DNA from: Siphonodentalium dalli
Lineage: Eukaryota; Mollusca; Scaphopoda; Gadilida; Siphonodentaliidae
Reading direction: 5' to 3'
Assembly (NCBI GenBank): GCA_032622095.1
Contig: CP136064.1
Coordinates: 7,617,512 to 7,681,511, forward strand
Length of the DNA stretch: 64,000 nucleotides
Shown here: one piece after another, positions 50,300 to 60,646 of the stretch
Numbering within the stretch: the stretch's first letter is position 1
Layout of the letters: each line of letters starts with the position of its first letter
Position numbers and translations under genes: made by a program
The notes under the pieces: generated by a model
The model's input: only the letters and a program-made list of their open reading frames with translations
Database searches by the model: none
What the model was told of the DNA's origin: nothing

Positions 50300-52038
50300 G
50301 ACGTCTCACAGACAGTTTGACACCCGCCGAGAAATTTTCATGCGATGACAATTTCGTCCCAGAAACAATGACATTACCCGTATTTTGCGATTAGATGACA
50401 TATCATAATTTATATATTTTGATATGCGACGATATCCACGGTATTTTTAAAACCGTTAAGCATAAATTTTGGTAATGTACAGTTCTTAAGTTAGACTTAA
50501 CAAGGCAACATATTCAGCAATACTATCAGTGTACACAATTATACCGACAATTAAATGTCACGTATAGCAATTCAAACTGTAATTATTGGACATTTATGCT
50601 TGTTTAATACTACTATCCGACTCGAAATTACAGTTCCGAAACAACTTGTAGCCAACCTACAAGTACAACATTACTTCAACAACTCGAAAGTTTTATATGG
50701 AAACTTTGTAATTGGAAAATTAACTTTGAATCTTGAGGTACATGTACATTGTAACATTCGTACTTCTATAATAACAAACTGTTACCCTTGTAACACTCGT
50801 ACTTCTATAACAGAAACATTACTACCTTGTTATGTAATTCGGAGCATCAATATAGATATCAATATACATGTATATATAGATATATATACAATTGCAAAAG
50901 AAGTGAATGCCTCACATTGCTCTCAACTGGATCACGTTACTGACCGCAATTGAAGATACATACTCTAAATTATTTTTTAACGCTCCTAAATTTATATAAT
51001 ATCGTTCACAGTGGTTAACCGTATGTGTTGGCATTAAATCATACCTGACAAAATTGATGACAACCAAACCATCTTTTGTAGAAATATTGTTAGAATCTGA
51101 TGATACGCGACCACCGAATCGAATCGTCCCCTTCCAGTGAATTTTAAGCATAAATATGGACTTTATCCTGTATAACATAAACATTTTTTCTTTATCAGCT
51201 TACAACTGAATCTGTATTAACTATTCAATCAAATAGAATCACTTGACCAATTGGAACATGCATTCAGGTTTAGTGATGGTGTATTCCCAAGACATGCATT
51301 TACATTGATGTAGATCAGTTCTTGGTAATATATTCAACGTACACATATATATCCTATCACATAAGTATGACGTTGATAAACAACATTGCTTTAATAAATA
51401 GTATGTTCCGCCGTTGTATCATATTTTGTTTCGTTCGAAGTCTATAATGCCAAATTATAGGAGTAGATGAGAATTTGTTCTCTCAGTTTACTGATATTAA
51501 GTTCTGACTTTTACAAATTGTAACTCGATTATCTCTACATTCTTACATACACCTGTTTTGAATTCTACCACACAAAACAAAGATACCAGGGTTTTAAAAT
51601 CACCCTTTTAATGTGTGAAACATCGCATTGAATATTTAAAAATTTTTATGGAATATATTGACAATCAGTCTGTGTGTGTAACGCTTACAGTATAAGTCTC
51701 TATTTATAGTGTACCCTTCCCCAATTGGTATTATGATGACTCTTGTCAATTAGATTGGATCATTCATTGTGCATCAAATTACGTAGAGTACTTTCTGGTA
51801 AAGGATTGAAATATATTTGCTGTTGTGGAAGTACATATTTATACTGATATATATTGAATCATGTATGACTGTTGAAGTATCATATAATTTAATACTGATG
51901 TCTCCTCAAACTGTCCCTTTTAGGAGATAGTGTGAACCGCATCTCCTCCCAGAGTGATCAGAGGCCCAGATGACTCCTCTGACCTTTGGGCCCCTCTCCA
52001 AGAATGCATCATTATGAATTTCTGGTGGCCGTTGGCTT
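50300..52038. other. AT-rich body of the split-repeat element, no gene recognised
   Basis: A 132-codon frame at 50555-50953 has no recognisable motif. GTAACATTCGTACTTCTATA and GTAACACTCGTACTTCTATA form a short duplication near 50750-50810. Nothing else stands out. Confidence 0.55.
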
Positions 52039-52255
52039 GGCAGAAGTTGGAGAATTCATAATCATTTCATGTGTAAAAGGTAGAGTGCAAGCATGAGGAG
52101 GAGAGAAAAGTGAGAGTAAGGTTTCATTATTGTTCACATGTTTAATGTATGTTTGTTGGGAGATCAGATCTCAATAAATAATATTATGGCCATTCCGTCT
52201 TAGTCATATTTTCCAAATGGAGTGGTTCTAATTAATAGTGAAGGGCATAGTAATT
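52039..52255 (+). repeat. Repeat B1
   Basis: From GGCAGAAGTTGGAGAATTCA to GAAGGGCATAGTAATT; contains TCTCAATAAATAATATTATG (a polyadenylation-like signal). Matches 52643-52859. Directly joined to A2. Confidence 0.95.
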
Positions 52256-52489
52256 GGGCAATTTTGTTATCAAAATGTGTAATTTCTAAACCGGAAATAT
52301 TTACTCTATAGACTATATATTACTCCGACGATACCGATACACTTATGTTACACGAACTATAGTGACCTTTGAACTTCCCATGATTCTCTTGGATTTCCCA
52401 TAATACTAATATCGGGTATAAAATACTTTTCGCGCCGAAAATATTCACTCGATTTCGAATTTTTCGACATGGCACTTCGATTAAGTTTT
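52256..52489 (+). repeat. Repeat A2
   Basis: Second copy of A; begins exactly where B1 ends and is followed by CCCACCCACCCTATTCCCC and a 153-bp unique stretch before B2. Confidence 0.95.
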
Positions 52490-52642
52490 CCCACCCACCC
52501 TATTCCCCTTTTTTTCTAATTTAGATAAGTTTTAGATGATTGTTCACGGTAATTCGCTTACCGCTAGAATAATGTTTATTTCTTGAGATTTTGTCTTGTT
52601 CTGATTACATAATATTAATAATATGTGTTATATATTTATGTG

Positions 52643-52859
52643 GGCAGAAGTTGGAGAATTCATAATCATTTCATGTGTAAAAGGTAGAGTGCAAGCATGA
52701 GGAGGAGAGAAAAGTGAGAGTAAGGTTTCATTATTGTTCACATGTTTAATGTATGTTTGTTGGGAGATCAGATCTCAATAAATAATATTATGGCCATTCC
52801 GTCTTAGTCATATTTTCCAAATGGAGTGGTTCTAATTAATAGTGAAGGGCATAGTAATT
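52643..52859 (+). repeat. Repeat B2
   Basis: Second copy of B; the same right end (GGGCATAGTAATT) is followed by non-repeat AGTGCAAAACATGGG, taken as the right edge of the element. Confidence 0.95.
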
Positions 52860-53154
52860 AGTGCAAAACATGGGAACTTTTTTTATGTTCTAACATGGAA
52901 CTTTATAACATTGAACAAACAAGGCAGAGAACATGTTGGACTCTCCGTTACCACATCCCTGCATCCATGCGAATGGGGGGGGGGGGGTTCAGGAGCTGTG
53001 GCTTTTGAAGTTCACTCACCTAATTGTAATTCCATATTTCTGATAAAACTTATAGATAATTTCACGGTGTAAAATTTAGAAAAAAATTGTCAACAATAAA
53101 CGCCTCCATTTTAATGGCATACAGAAGTTACACCTCGTTACGCATGCCGGAAAC

Positions 53155-53376
53155 GCTGCACTTTTTGTCGCTTTCGGCGGATCGCGCCGAAAGCGACAAA
53201 ATGTGCGCCGATCGGCGCACTTTTTGTCGCTTTCGGCGCGTTACTAACGGCGCATATTTTGTCGCTTTTGGCGCGCGCCGAAATAACGCTAATGGCGCAC
53301 ATTTTGTCGCTTTCGGCGCGTTACTAATGGCGCACTTTTTGTCGCTTTCGGCGCATCGCGCCGAAAGCGCCATTAG
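53155..53376. repeat. GC-rich cluster of alternating direct and inverted TTTGTCGCTTTCGGCGC units
   Basis: About five plus-sense units (GCGCACTTTTTGTCGCTTTC) joined by GGCGCGTTACTAATGG or by inverted pieces (GCGCCGAAAGCGACAAAATG) make several overlapping hairpins. It is strikingly CpG-dense (GGCGCG, TCGCGCCG) compared with the AT-rich surroundings. Confidence 0.85.
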
Positions 53377-53559
53377 CAAGTGGCCGTAATAGGATTCCAT
53401 AGCCGGGGCTGAGTCAGTGTAAAATAATATATAAATATTCGATTGTATATAAAACAAACTTTGATTCTAGTACCTAAAGCTCTACTCAAAGAGCAGTGTG
53501 ATGCCAGGGAAGTTAAACGAAGTAATAATAAGACAAACTAACTAAGTCAAAACAACTCA

Positions 53560-53870
53560 GTGACAAAGAGACAGAGTATAAGCCATAGAGAAGGCGGTAG
53601 TTAATTAACACCTTTATTAACACCTTTGCAATACGGCTAATCTCATGTTCGTTTGTGTTCGTTGTTTAGTAGCTTTGCATTCAAATAATGCTTATAACTC
53701 GAAAAATAAGTCATCAAAGTTGGAAATAACACCACATACACATATAATGGTCCCACACGCACCCACAAACCAAATTTCACCCTTCTATTCCGCTTTTTAG
53801 ACCTGTGTTCGTTTATGTTCGTTTGTGTTCGTTTGTGTTCGTTGTTTAGTAGGACCGATTTTCGGTGACA
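53560..53870 (-). repeat. ACTAAACAACGAACACAAAC repeat, inverted copy 2
   Basis: Reverse complement of 45140-45440: the GTTCGTTGTTTAGTAG blocks are at 53645-53672 and 53801-53852, and the CACACGCACCCACAAACC centre and the outer GTTAATTAACACC flank match the other copy. Confidence 0.8.
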
Positions 53871-54172
53871 TTTTTTTGGGTCCAAAATTCTTTAAATCTG
53901 AAAAATTTAGATTTTGGGAAACTTTTTACGCAAAAAAGTCATCCGTCTAGCAGGGAATTCGCCTTTAAATCAGTGTTTAAATCTTGTGTTTTCGTAACTA
54001 GTGACTAGTGTCAGAACCGCATAAAAAAATACTGTCATATTTACTGAGACCACACCAAAAAATTCAAACTTTACTACAAAGGGTTAATTCCTGTGCCAAT
54101 GGCAATGGCTATTTTACCAGGGTTTCCGCTAGGGGTTAGGGGAATGGGGCCGGTAGCCATTTGTTCCATTTC

Positions 54173-54194
54173 TAGATAGATAGATAGATAGATA
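54173..54194 (+). repeat. (TAGA)n microsatellite
   Basis: Five and a half TAGA units. Confidence 0.9.
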
Positions 54195-54237
54195 ATTATT
54201 TGGCTAAAAGATGCAAAATTTGCAGATCGACATATAT

Positions 54238-55170
54238 TATGGGAGGCCCTTTTCACATTTATTATTTATTTGCGCTTAAGCGCAAATCATTTGCGCTTAA
54301 GCGTAAATCATTTGCGCTTAAGCGTAAATCATTTGCGCTTAAGCGCAAATATGTGTCTATCAATTTATTTGCGCTTAAGCGCAAATACCTAACACTCCCT
54401 TACTTCCCTCTGATTGTGAATTATGATTGAGTCCATCTCATACTGAGGCATAGTATATTATGATGGGCCCATAGTAATAGCCCCATATACAGACTCGAAG
54501 TTGAAGAAAAAACATATTTCCATATGCATATCAGCATCTCTGTCCTTGGTGTCTCACTCCCAGAGCTCTAGTATATTTTATTAAAGGGATATCTCCTGCA
54601 CAGATATATACCATTTCTATGGCCATAAAAAGGGAATTAGGGGTTACCGGGGGGCTTGCTTCCTTTATATTGTGTACATGTACTTATTGACTTGAAATAG
54701 GGGAAAAAAACCTATTTTCATATTATCAGCATCCCTGTCCCCAAGAATGTGTGTCTCCATCACAGAGATCAAGTATATTTTATAAATGAGACATATCCTG
54801 CACAGATCTATACCATTTCCATGTCATAAAAGGGATCTAGGGTTACTGGGGGATTGCTTCCCTCATATGGTGGGCCTACCGGTATATAGACTTGAGTGAT
54901 GTGTTTAGGCCTGTGCCATTTAAAATTAATTCAGGGGGGAATCAATGAATATTAATTTTTATTTGCGCTTAAGCGCAAATATGATCTATTTGCGCTTAAG
55001 CGCAAATGATTTGCGCTTAAGCGTAAATGATTTGCGCTTAAGCACAAATGATTTACGCTTAAGCGCAAATATTTGCGCTTAAGCGCAAATGATAGAGGTT
55101 ATTTGCGCTTAAACACAAATATTTGCGCTTAAGCGTAAATAAATAATAAATGTGAAAAGGGCCTCCCATA
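54238..55170. mobile_element. Foldback element with arms made of a 20-bp perfect palindrome
   Basis: The terminal inverted repeats are 50 bp with one mismatch (TATGGGAGGCCCTTTTCACA at 54238 and its complement ending at 55170). Each arm then carries an array of the self-complementary 20-mer ATTTGCGCTTAAGCGCAAAT: five on the left (about 54268-54387) and eight on the right (about 54960-55140), with occasional one- or two-base variants. The middle (54400-54955) is a two-copy tandem duplication of about 200 bp (landmark AGTATATTTTAT...CCTGCACAGAT) with no coding capacity. CATAT occurs near both borders but a target duplication is not certain. Related units are at 43.8-44.5 kb. Confidence 0.85.
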
Positions 55171-55862
55171 CATATGAGCATAAGCATATATACAAAAGAG
55201 TAACACAGAGTGTGACATTCATATAGTATAAATATAAAAAGTATAGATATATAAATATAACAAGAATGCAGCTTGACAGTTCTGTAGAGGGACAAGATAG
55301 TGAATAAACCTAGCTTAGTAATGACTACTAAATAGATACTCGTACCTGTATATATATATACATGTACAACATGAAAAATCAACCTGTGCTATCCCACCCT
55401 CCTCCCTCAACAGGACTGTCATGTTGCTTAAGAGATACTAGTAAGAGTAACAACAGCTCTTCGCCACCTGCATATACACACTGCTGCCATGTATGGCCGG
55501 CTTTAGACTGGCATGTCCATGACCGAAAGATGGAATCCCTAAATACAGGCAGCAGTGACAATATATGCAGCTGGCCAAGTATTGTCATCGTACATAGAAA
55601 GATAGAGAGGAAAAATAGAGTAGTAGAAGAGAAATTTACATATGAATACGCTCGTCTGACAAGTCATGCCATCAAGGAGCGCTCAGGAAAGCAAGCAAAA
55701 GCTTGCTTATTTCCACTGTGGTCCTTAATGGTAACCGACCACATGACTGACCAGGCCACAGCACAAGTTCTCATAAGGTCGTACGGTATTATTAATAGCA
55801 TGATTCACACCATTAATAATATACAAAGTCAGATTCCTCAATACCTAAAATTTTATCGAATA
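55171..55862. other. No gene recognised; one doubtful 176-codon frame
   Basis: The plus-strand frame 55362-55892 has no known motif, and its 3' end runs antisense into the retrotransposon remnant. The left part is AT-rich. I treat it as unassigned. Confidence 0.5.
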
Positions 55863-56075
55863 ATTCCTGTTTTATTAGGTGATTCCATGTAGCCAAGTTG
55901 CACTTTCCCATCTGTTAAATTTTTCATGATAGTCAGCTTTCTTTGGGAAACTCTGGATTCAACCGGAAGCCATTTAATGGTTTTAAACCCTTCATAACCT
56001 ATATGTGAAAATCTATCCATGCTCAGAACAAACCGGATTAATTTGTTTTGAAATATTTGTAGTTTATTTTTGGTA
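55863..56075 (-). pseudogene. ORF2 C-terminal end, shifted frame
   Basis: Continues the C-terminal domain after a frameshift near 56073; recognisable pieces are LQIFQNKLIRFVLSM and FKTIKWLPVESRVSQRKL, the usual 'QNK..RF...L.WLPV..R' pattern of jockey/CR1-type elements. Ends at a TAA. Confidence 0.75.
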
Positions 56076-56375
56076 GTTGTACATACTCAAAGAGCTATAC
56101 CAAATAGAGGATGCATTATAATCGAGGTGGCATTGAATTAATGAGTTAGCAAGTAGTTTCTTTGTAAAAGGGGTTAGAAAGTCAGCCTTTCTATATAAAA
56201 ATTTGAGACGAGCAGTTACTTTATTTAGTACCTGTTTGGCCATTTGTTCCCCAGTGAGACTTTCATTGAGACAGGCACCCAGATATTTCACCTCCTTGAC
56301 GGACTGAATATTGATACCATTGCAGCAGATTGCAAGTTCGGGACATTTATTAATTTTGCGTTTGGATCGAGCCAA
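56064..56375 (-). pseudogene. ORF2 thumb/C-terminal region, shifted frame
   Basis: Contains VKEVKYLGACLNESLTGEQM, the 'YLG..ld..l....hi' motif that follows the RT palm, and LLANSLIQCHLDYNASSIWY, equivalent to the 'l..slv.p.l.Y...vW' motif. It overlaps the RT frame by some 26 bp in a different phase, marking a frameshift. Confidence 0.8.
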
Positions 56376-57257
56376 ATAAGATGGATTCTGTTTTGCCTAA
56401 ATGAAGTGACAATTTGTTGTCGACTAGCCAGTGGCTTAGTGATGTTAATTCAGTACTCAGCTGATCTGCTATCACTTTTGAATCATTTCCCGAGACTATC
56501 AAAGCTGAGTCATCTGCGTGCAGTAGTAACTTGCAATTTACGGCTGCAACGGCATCATTCACGTATAATAAAAACAGAAGAGGTCCCAATATTGACCCTT
56601 GAGGGACACCACACGTGATATTCATAGCATGTGAGTGTGTTCCACTTATGTCAGTAATTTGGGTCCTGTCTGACAGATATGATGAGAACCATGTTAAGGT
56701 GTTATTATCGCTGCCTAGAGCACTTAATTTGTCCAAAAGGATAGTATGGTTCACAGTGTCAAATGCTTTCTGGAGGTCAATAAAGACCATTCCAGTAAGC
56801 GATCCTTTATCCATGTTTCTTCTAATAGAGTCGGTGAGAGAGATAAGGGTAGATTCGGTTGAGAAGCCAGCTCTAAACCCCGATTGATGCTCATATAATA
56901 AATTATTCTGTGTTAGGTATTCTTCCATTTGTTTATAAACAATTTTCTCCAGGATTTTGGAAGCCAGATTTAGGATGGAAACCGGTCTATACTTACCGGG
57001 TGAAGTTTTTTCATTTTTCTTATAAATGGGAACCACTCTTGCAACTTTCAAATCGTTTGGAATGATCCCGTAGTGTATTGTCAGATTTATAATGTGTGTC
57101 AAGGGGGAAGAAATCACTGAAGCGCCATCTCGAAGAAACCTTGCTGGTATCAGATCCAACCCTGTAGCCTTGGATGGATCCACATTTAGCAGAATATCAA
57201 GAATTTCTTGTTCCTCTACTACTCTAAGTTTAAATGAATTAGGCTTAAGTTGCACCT
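56376..57257 (-). pseudogene. Reverse transcriptase domain of the non-LTR element
   Basis: Longest surviving part of ORF2 (open frame 56350-57342; the outermost codons are out of phase with the true reading). RT blocks in order: KVARVVPIYKK, YRPVSILNLASKILEKIV, HQSGFRAGFSTESTL, GMVFIDLQKAFDTVNH (catalytic Asp), GVPQGSILGPLLFLLYVND and LLHADDSALIVSG (the YADD box as HADD), then LSHWLVDNKLSLHLGKTE. The catalytic aspartates are present. The enzyme would copy element RNA at a nicked target; this copy cannot make a complete ORF2. Confidence 0.92.
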
Positions 57258-57505
57258 TTGTCAGAATAATATTTGTGAATAAACGCACTACCATATTTCC
57301 CTTTGGCTGCAGGTAATTTGTCAACAAGTTCAGCAGCCACATTACTAAAAAAAATATTAAATTCGTTACCGATCAATTTCTTATCTGAAATAATATCATC
57401 CCCAATTTTAAGTGAAACATTCCCTGAACTACCACGCCCCTTCTTTGATGGGGCACCAAGGTCTTTAAGAGACTTCCATAGAGCTTTAGAATTATTTTTG
57501 TTCAT
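57245..57505 (-). pseudogene. ORF2 linker between endonuclease and RT, second segment
   Basis: Reads NNSKALWKSLKDLG, then IISDKKLIGNEFNIFFSNVA, the conserved 'W..i..l...........d...ia..fN.ffs.v' linker. It runs out of frame near 57257. Confidence 0.8.
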
Positions 57506-57533
57506 CTTTAATTTATTAGTAAAATAAGTGGCT

Positions 57534-57905
57534 TTAACTTTCCTTATTTTGGTACTGAATCTTATTTCTCAGAAATTTATAAGTTTCATAGAATATACCA
57601 TTTTGAGTCCGACGGAAATTTTGAAGAGCTTTATCCCTATCTCGAATATTCTGCAAAATATCTCCATCCATCCATGGCTCAGTTCGGGCCTTAGCTCTTA
57701 CCTCAGCATAGGGAGCTACAATATCGATAGCAGAAATAAACAAACATTTGAACAACATCCATGCTTTCTCCACATCGTCACAGCAAATTACTTAAGTCCA
57801 GTCCAACTTATTTAAGGTTTCATGAAAAGCTTCGAAGGAATAATTCTTCACAGATCTAAATCTCATTTCATTTCTGCCCAAGTGCCAAGCTATCAAATCT
57901 TATAC
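57534..57905 (-). pseudogene. ORF2 linker, first segment, with an in-frame stop
   Basis: Reads MRFRSVKNYSFEAFHETLNK then LDW and a TAA near 57797, and continues as EKAWMLFKCLFISAIDIVAP and PWMDGDILQNIRDRDKAL. This is the usual 'R..K.Y....f...L...dW......aw..f...f..i.d..aP..PW....i......rd' region. Homology ceases near 57905. Confidence 0.8.
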
Positions 57906-59269
57906 ATGTACATGTACCTGTAAATTTAAAACTAGTAAATTTATTAGATATACATGTACATGTACACTGTACAGAACACCAGTAATTTGGATCCCGAGTT
58001 TAACATGCTCGTTAATGTTAAAAGACTCACTGTGGAAGACCCAGCAGATATTTCGGATGCATAACGTAATCGGAATATATTAAGGCTGATTACATATCTG
58101 GCCGACGAGTATTCTTTGTGGGCAGTGGTAAGATACCTTGATGCCCGGTGCGGCTACTCCCACATTTCTCTCTCGCTCTATTACAAAGCGAACAGTATAT
58201 TTTGCGGTATAAAACATGACAGGTACGATTAAAATACTGCTATTTTGCATAGCATAACAGGGTACTAACCGCAACATAACTGACCAGCCTCAAAGGCATA
58301 GCTTCTAGCGATGTCAGTTCCGATCACTTCAAGTTTCAATTTAACAACACGTTTAGAGTGTGTACACTCACAAGATATAAATAAATTCACCTTTTAAAAT
58401 TCCTTAGTTACTATTCCAACAAAATTCAGAAGTTTTAAACATCTTTATACCTTTATAGACATGCAGTATGTCCTGGGGTATGGCAGGAGGGGAAAACTTG
58501 GTGAGGGGAACGGGACCGTCAAGGGGACCCCCTACCGGTATAGCGGAAACCCTGATTTTACCTATGGGAAATCATAGGGAAGAGGTGTGACGATTTTTTT
58601 ATGCAAAAAGCACACAAGGCTATTGACCAATCAGGGCCCAGTGTCTATTTTATTCTCTCCTATATATTCCTCCCGCATCTGCTAGATGTCACTCCGAACC
58701 CTATTTACACCAGTATAACCTGAATAGCTCACCGGTTGGCAATTATCGCAATACGATAGGGAAATACTGTGTGCGTAACGTAACTATCACAAGTACAACG
58801 TACTTTGGGAACAACTAATCGCCAATTTCATGCATAACAAATTTTAAACATAACATCTTTGACTATTTTGTTATTGTTGTTTTCCTGTACTGTAGACTGT
58901 AGTCACTTGAAGTTGACTGAAGAACACATGTAGTTTACTTCTTGTGAGAATATTCGCCTGTGAATAACGTCTGTGGGTTGATGACGCTGCAAGATGGCAG
59001 TCTTTATGTAATTAATATGAAAGTTCACCAATGGAATTTATCATATCTGAAACATTGGATGAAATATGATGAAATTTAGTGAGGTTGCAACAGGAAATTA
59101 CAAGTGACGACCTGTTGACGAAATATAGGTGCACACTGCTTGTTGTCTTTGTTTTTCTGCTGTTTTGTCCATATGACCAACATCTACAAGCAGTAGTTTC
59201 ATATCGATGGAGGTAACAGGCGTAGGAGAACATTTTGTTTCACCATAAGAGTTTTCATCTTCTGTTAGG
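57906..59269. other. No gene or repeat family recognised
   Basis: TATACATGTACATGTAC occurs twice (about 57901 and 57950), bracketing a short AT-rich stretch. The rest has only short frames without motifs. Confidence 0.55.
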
Positions 59270-59711
59270 ATGGCTTCTACAGTTTGAAGTCATCGATATG
59301 GAACCCCCACACAAAGTATAACATCAAGAAGCTGGAAGTGGTACTAGTACAGAGGAAGGGTGCACGGTTCGTAACACCTATGACTGAAATGAGCATGTAA
59401 CTCCATTATTGAAAAAGCTCGAATGGGAGCTGCTGTCAAACCGAAGAAACAAGACAGATTGTGCACGATAACAGCTGGAGACTATCTGCAGAAATCATCT
59501 GTCCATACCAAGGGAAATCCGGAGACTATCCATCTGCAGGGGAAACCCGAACAAATTTCTGAAACCACACGCCAGACTATGTGGGAACTCCAACTCATTC
59601 TTTCCCAGAGCAACAAAGGCATGGAACCATTACCCGAGGCCGTTGCCACCTACGAAGATAATGGATACGTTTCAAGATCTTATATCCTGGGTGGTAATCC
59701 GCGAACATTAA
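59270..59711 (+). pseudogene. Decayed C-terminal fragment of a second non-LTR ORF2
   Basis: Three reading frames are needed. Pieces in order: SSIWNPH and IKKLEVVLVQRKGARFV (frame of 59299), LKKLEWELLSNRRNKT (another frame, near 59414), and KPHARLCGNSNSFFPRATKA followed by WNHYP (near 59550-59630), ending at a TAA at 59709-59711. This is the jockey/CR1-type tail 'WNP....i..LE.vQr.aaRfv......l..L.We.L..RR' and 'SFfPRt...WN.lP'. The single-frame 110-codon reading at 59423 crosses it out of phase and is not a gene. Confidence 0.82.
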
Positions 59712-59759
59712 CCACGAAACTTTCCTTGTATCAGTATACATGTATATGTTTTTAACTTG

Positions 59760-60220
59760 TGTATTTGAGATATATGTTATTTGAAGTGATAATAGCGAAT
59801 GTGATTTCCTTAGTAATCAATGTTACACTTCGTTTTCATCTGAATTCCTGTAATATACTGGTATTGGAATAACAGCGTTATCTCACGATAGCTCACCATA
59901 ATGTTTCACAAAGTAGGTTATTTACAGGGGAGCAAGGGGAGTAATTTACGCCTGACACATAATGACATTGGTCACTTCTGCCTAAAAAAATGCCGGTGCG
60001 ATAATACTTCCGAGGTTTGCACCTAAGAAGAAGAAGAAGAAATATATATAAACGACAAATAAATTCAAATTAGCCATTTTCCATGAAACTTAGTACCAGG
60101 CAAGTGAGGTACAAAGTTGATATCTGAGTATGAACGTCGGGGGGGTGTTTCCCTCTTGTATTGCAACAATCGCCAATCCAGCTCACCGTGGGTTGGTGAT
60201 TAACACAATACATGTATCTA
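59760..60220. other. No gene recognised; (AAG)n at 60024-60041
   Basis: Short AAG microsatellite; otherwise unassigned sequence. Confidence 0.6.
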
Positions 60221-60500
60221 TATAAAAGAGTAGGGCCGCGTCTGTCTGTTCGCGATTTTTCTCCCAGGCCCTGGACCGATTTCAACCAAATTTGGTGACT
60301 CAGGGTACCATGGTGGATGTTATAATCACTATAAGGCCATTAGTTTTGCAAAGTTCTGATTAAAAAAAAAATAAAGTTTTTGTTAAATTTTTTTTTAATT
60401 TAAAGGAACCACATGCCCTAACACACAAAAGAGCCACTGGGGTCATCGGCCCCTCCGACACTGAATAAAGGATCCTGAAGGGAGCCTGTTTCAGCTAGTA
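60221..60500 (+). repeat. Probable dispersed repeat (GGACCGATTTCAACCAAATT type)
   Basis: The GTCTGTCTGTTCGCGATTTTT and CCTGGACCGATTTCAACCAA text is of the kind found many times in invertebrate genomes, but there is only one copy in this window, so the call rests on recognition alone. Confidence 0.4.
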
Positions 60501-60514
60501 TATATAGAATATAT

Positions 60515-60646
60515 AGCTAGTGTCGTCGCTTAAATTGTTTATGTCCCTGAGGGGGATTTGAGCATCTATTGGGCGAGGCTCTGCCGAGTCCAATAGATGC
60601 CAAATCCCCCGAGCGGACATAAACAGTTTAAGCAATGACATTAGCT
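60515..60646. repeat. 132-bp inverted repeat (hairpin MITE-like)
   Basis: AGCTAGTGTCGTCGCTTAAA with TTGTTTATGTCC...GGGGGATTTG...CATCTATTGG on the left is complemented, with a handful of mismatches, by the right arm ending GTTTAAGCAATGACATTAGCT. The loop is only GAGGCTCTGCCGAG. Confidence 0.85.

Larger units (their letters stand above)
46934..52859 (+). mobile_element. 5.9-kb non-autonomous element with split direct repeats (A1...B1A2...B2)
   Basis: Two unrelated repeats occur twice each and appear identical on inspection: A, 234 bp, at 46934-47167 and 52256-52489; B, 217 bp, at 52039-52255 and 52643-52859. B1 abuts A2 with no gap. The order A1-body-B1A2-B2 is that of split direct repeats in Ngaro/DIRS-type tyrosine-recombinase retroelements. 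A has TATAAAA near its middle-right; B has AATAAA, as promoter- and polyadenylation-bearing ends would. The 4.9-kb body encodes no reverse transcriptase, RNase H or recombinase; it is AT-rich and holds a duplication and a minisatellite. A 153-bp gap separates A2 from B2. No target duplication is evident, which fits DIRS-type insertion. Alternative: an odd LTR remnant with nested duplication. Confidence 0.6.
55863..57905 (-). mobile_element. Broken non-LTR retrotransposon ORF2 (jockey/CR1-like), 5'-truncated
   Basis: On the minus strand the sequence runs, in order, through the linker upstream of the RT, the RT fingers and palm, the thumb, and the C-terminal region, ending at a stop at 55863-55865. 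The apurinic endonuclease domain is absent, so the copy is 5'-truncated as usual for target-primed reverse transcription. I can follow the reading across an in-frame stop near 57797 and frameshifts near 57550, 57257, 56365 and 56073. No poly-A tail is obvious downstream. Confidence 0.9.

Noticed and set aside
49294-50348. Heptad-like repeat proteins (NFDAHRA, VGVEVAH)
   Set aside because: They are produced by 20/21-bp minisatellite periodicity on both strands.
46934-52859. Ordinary LTR retrotransposon
   Set aside because: The two repeated blocks are not contiguous at the left end, lack TG...CA termini and are ordered A, then B-A, then B; no gag-pol or primer-binding site was recognised. The LTR reading is kept only as an alternative.
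55362-55892. A 176-codon plus-strand gene
   Set aside because: No motif or splice context, and the 3' end is antisense to the ORF2 remnant.
56244-57815. Plus-strand frames of 74-124 codons over the RT region
   Set aside because: They are antisense shadows of the minus-strand ORF2.
59423-59755. A 110-codon gene starting MGAAVKPKKQ
   Set aside because: It crosses a frameshifted retrotransposon tail out of phase; the meaningful pieces lie in the other two frames.
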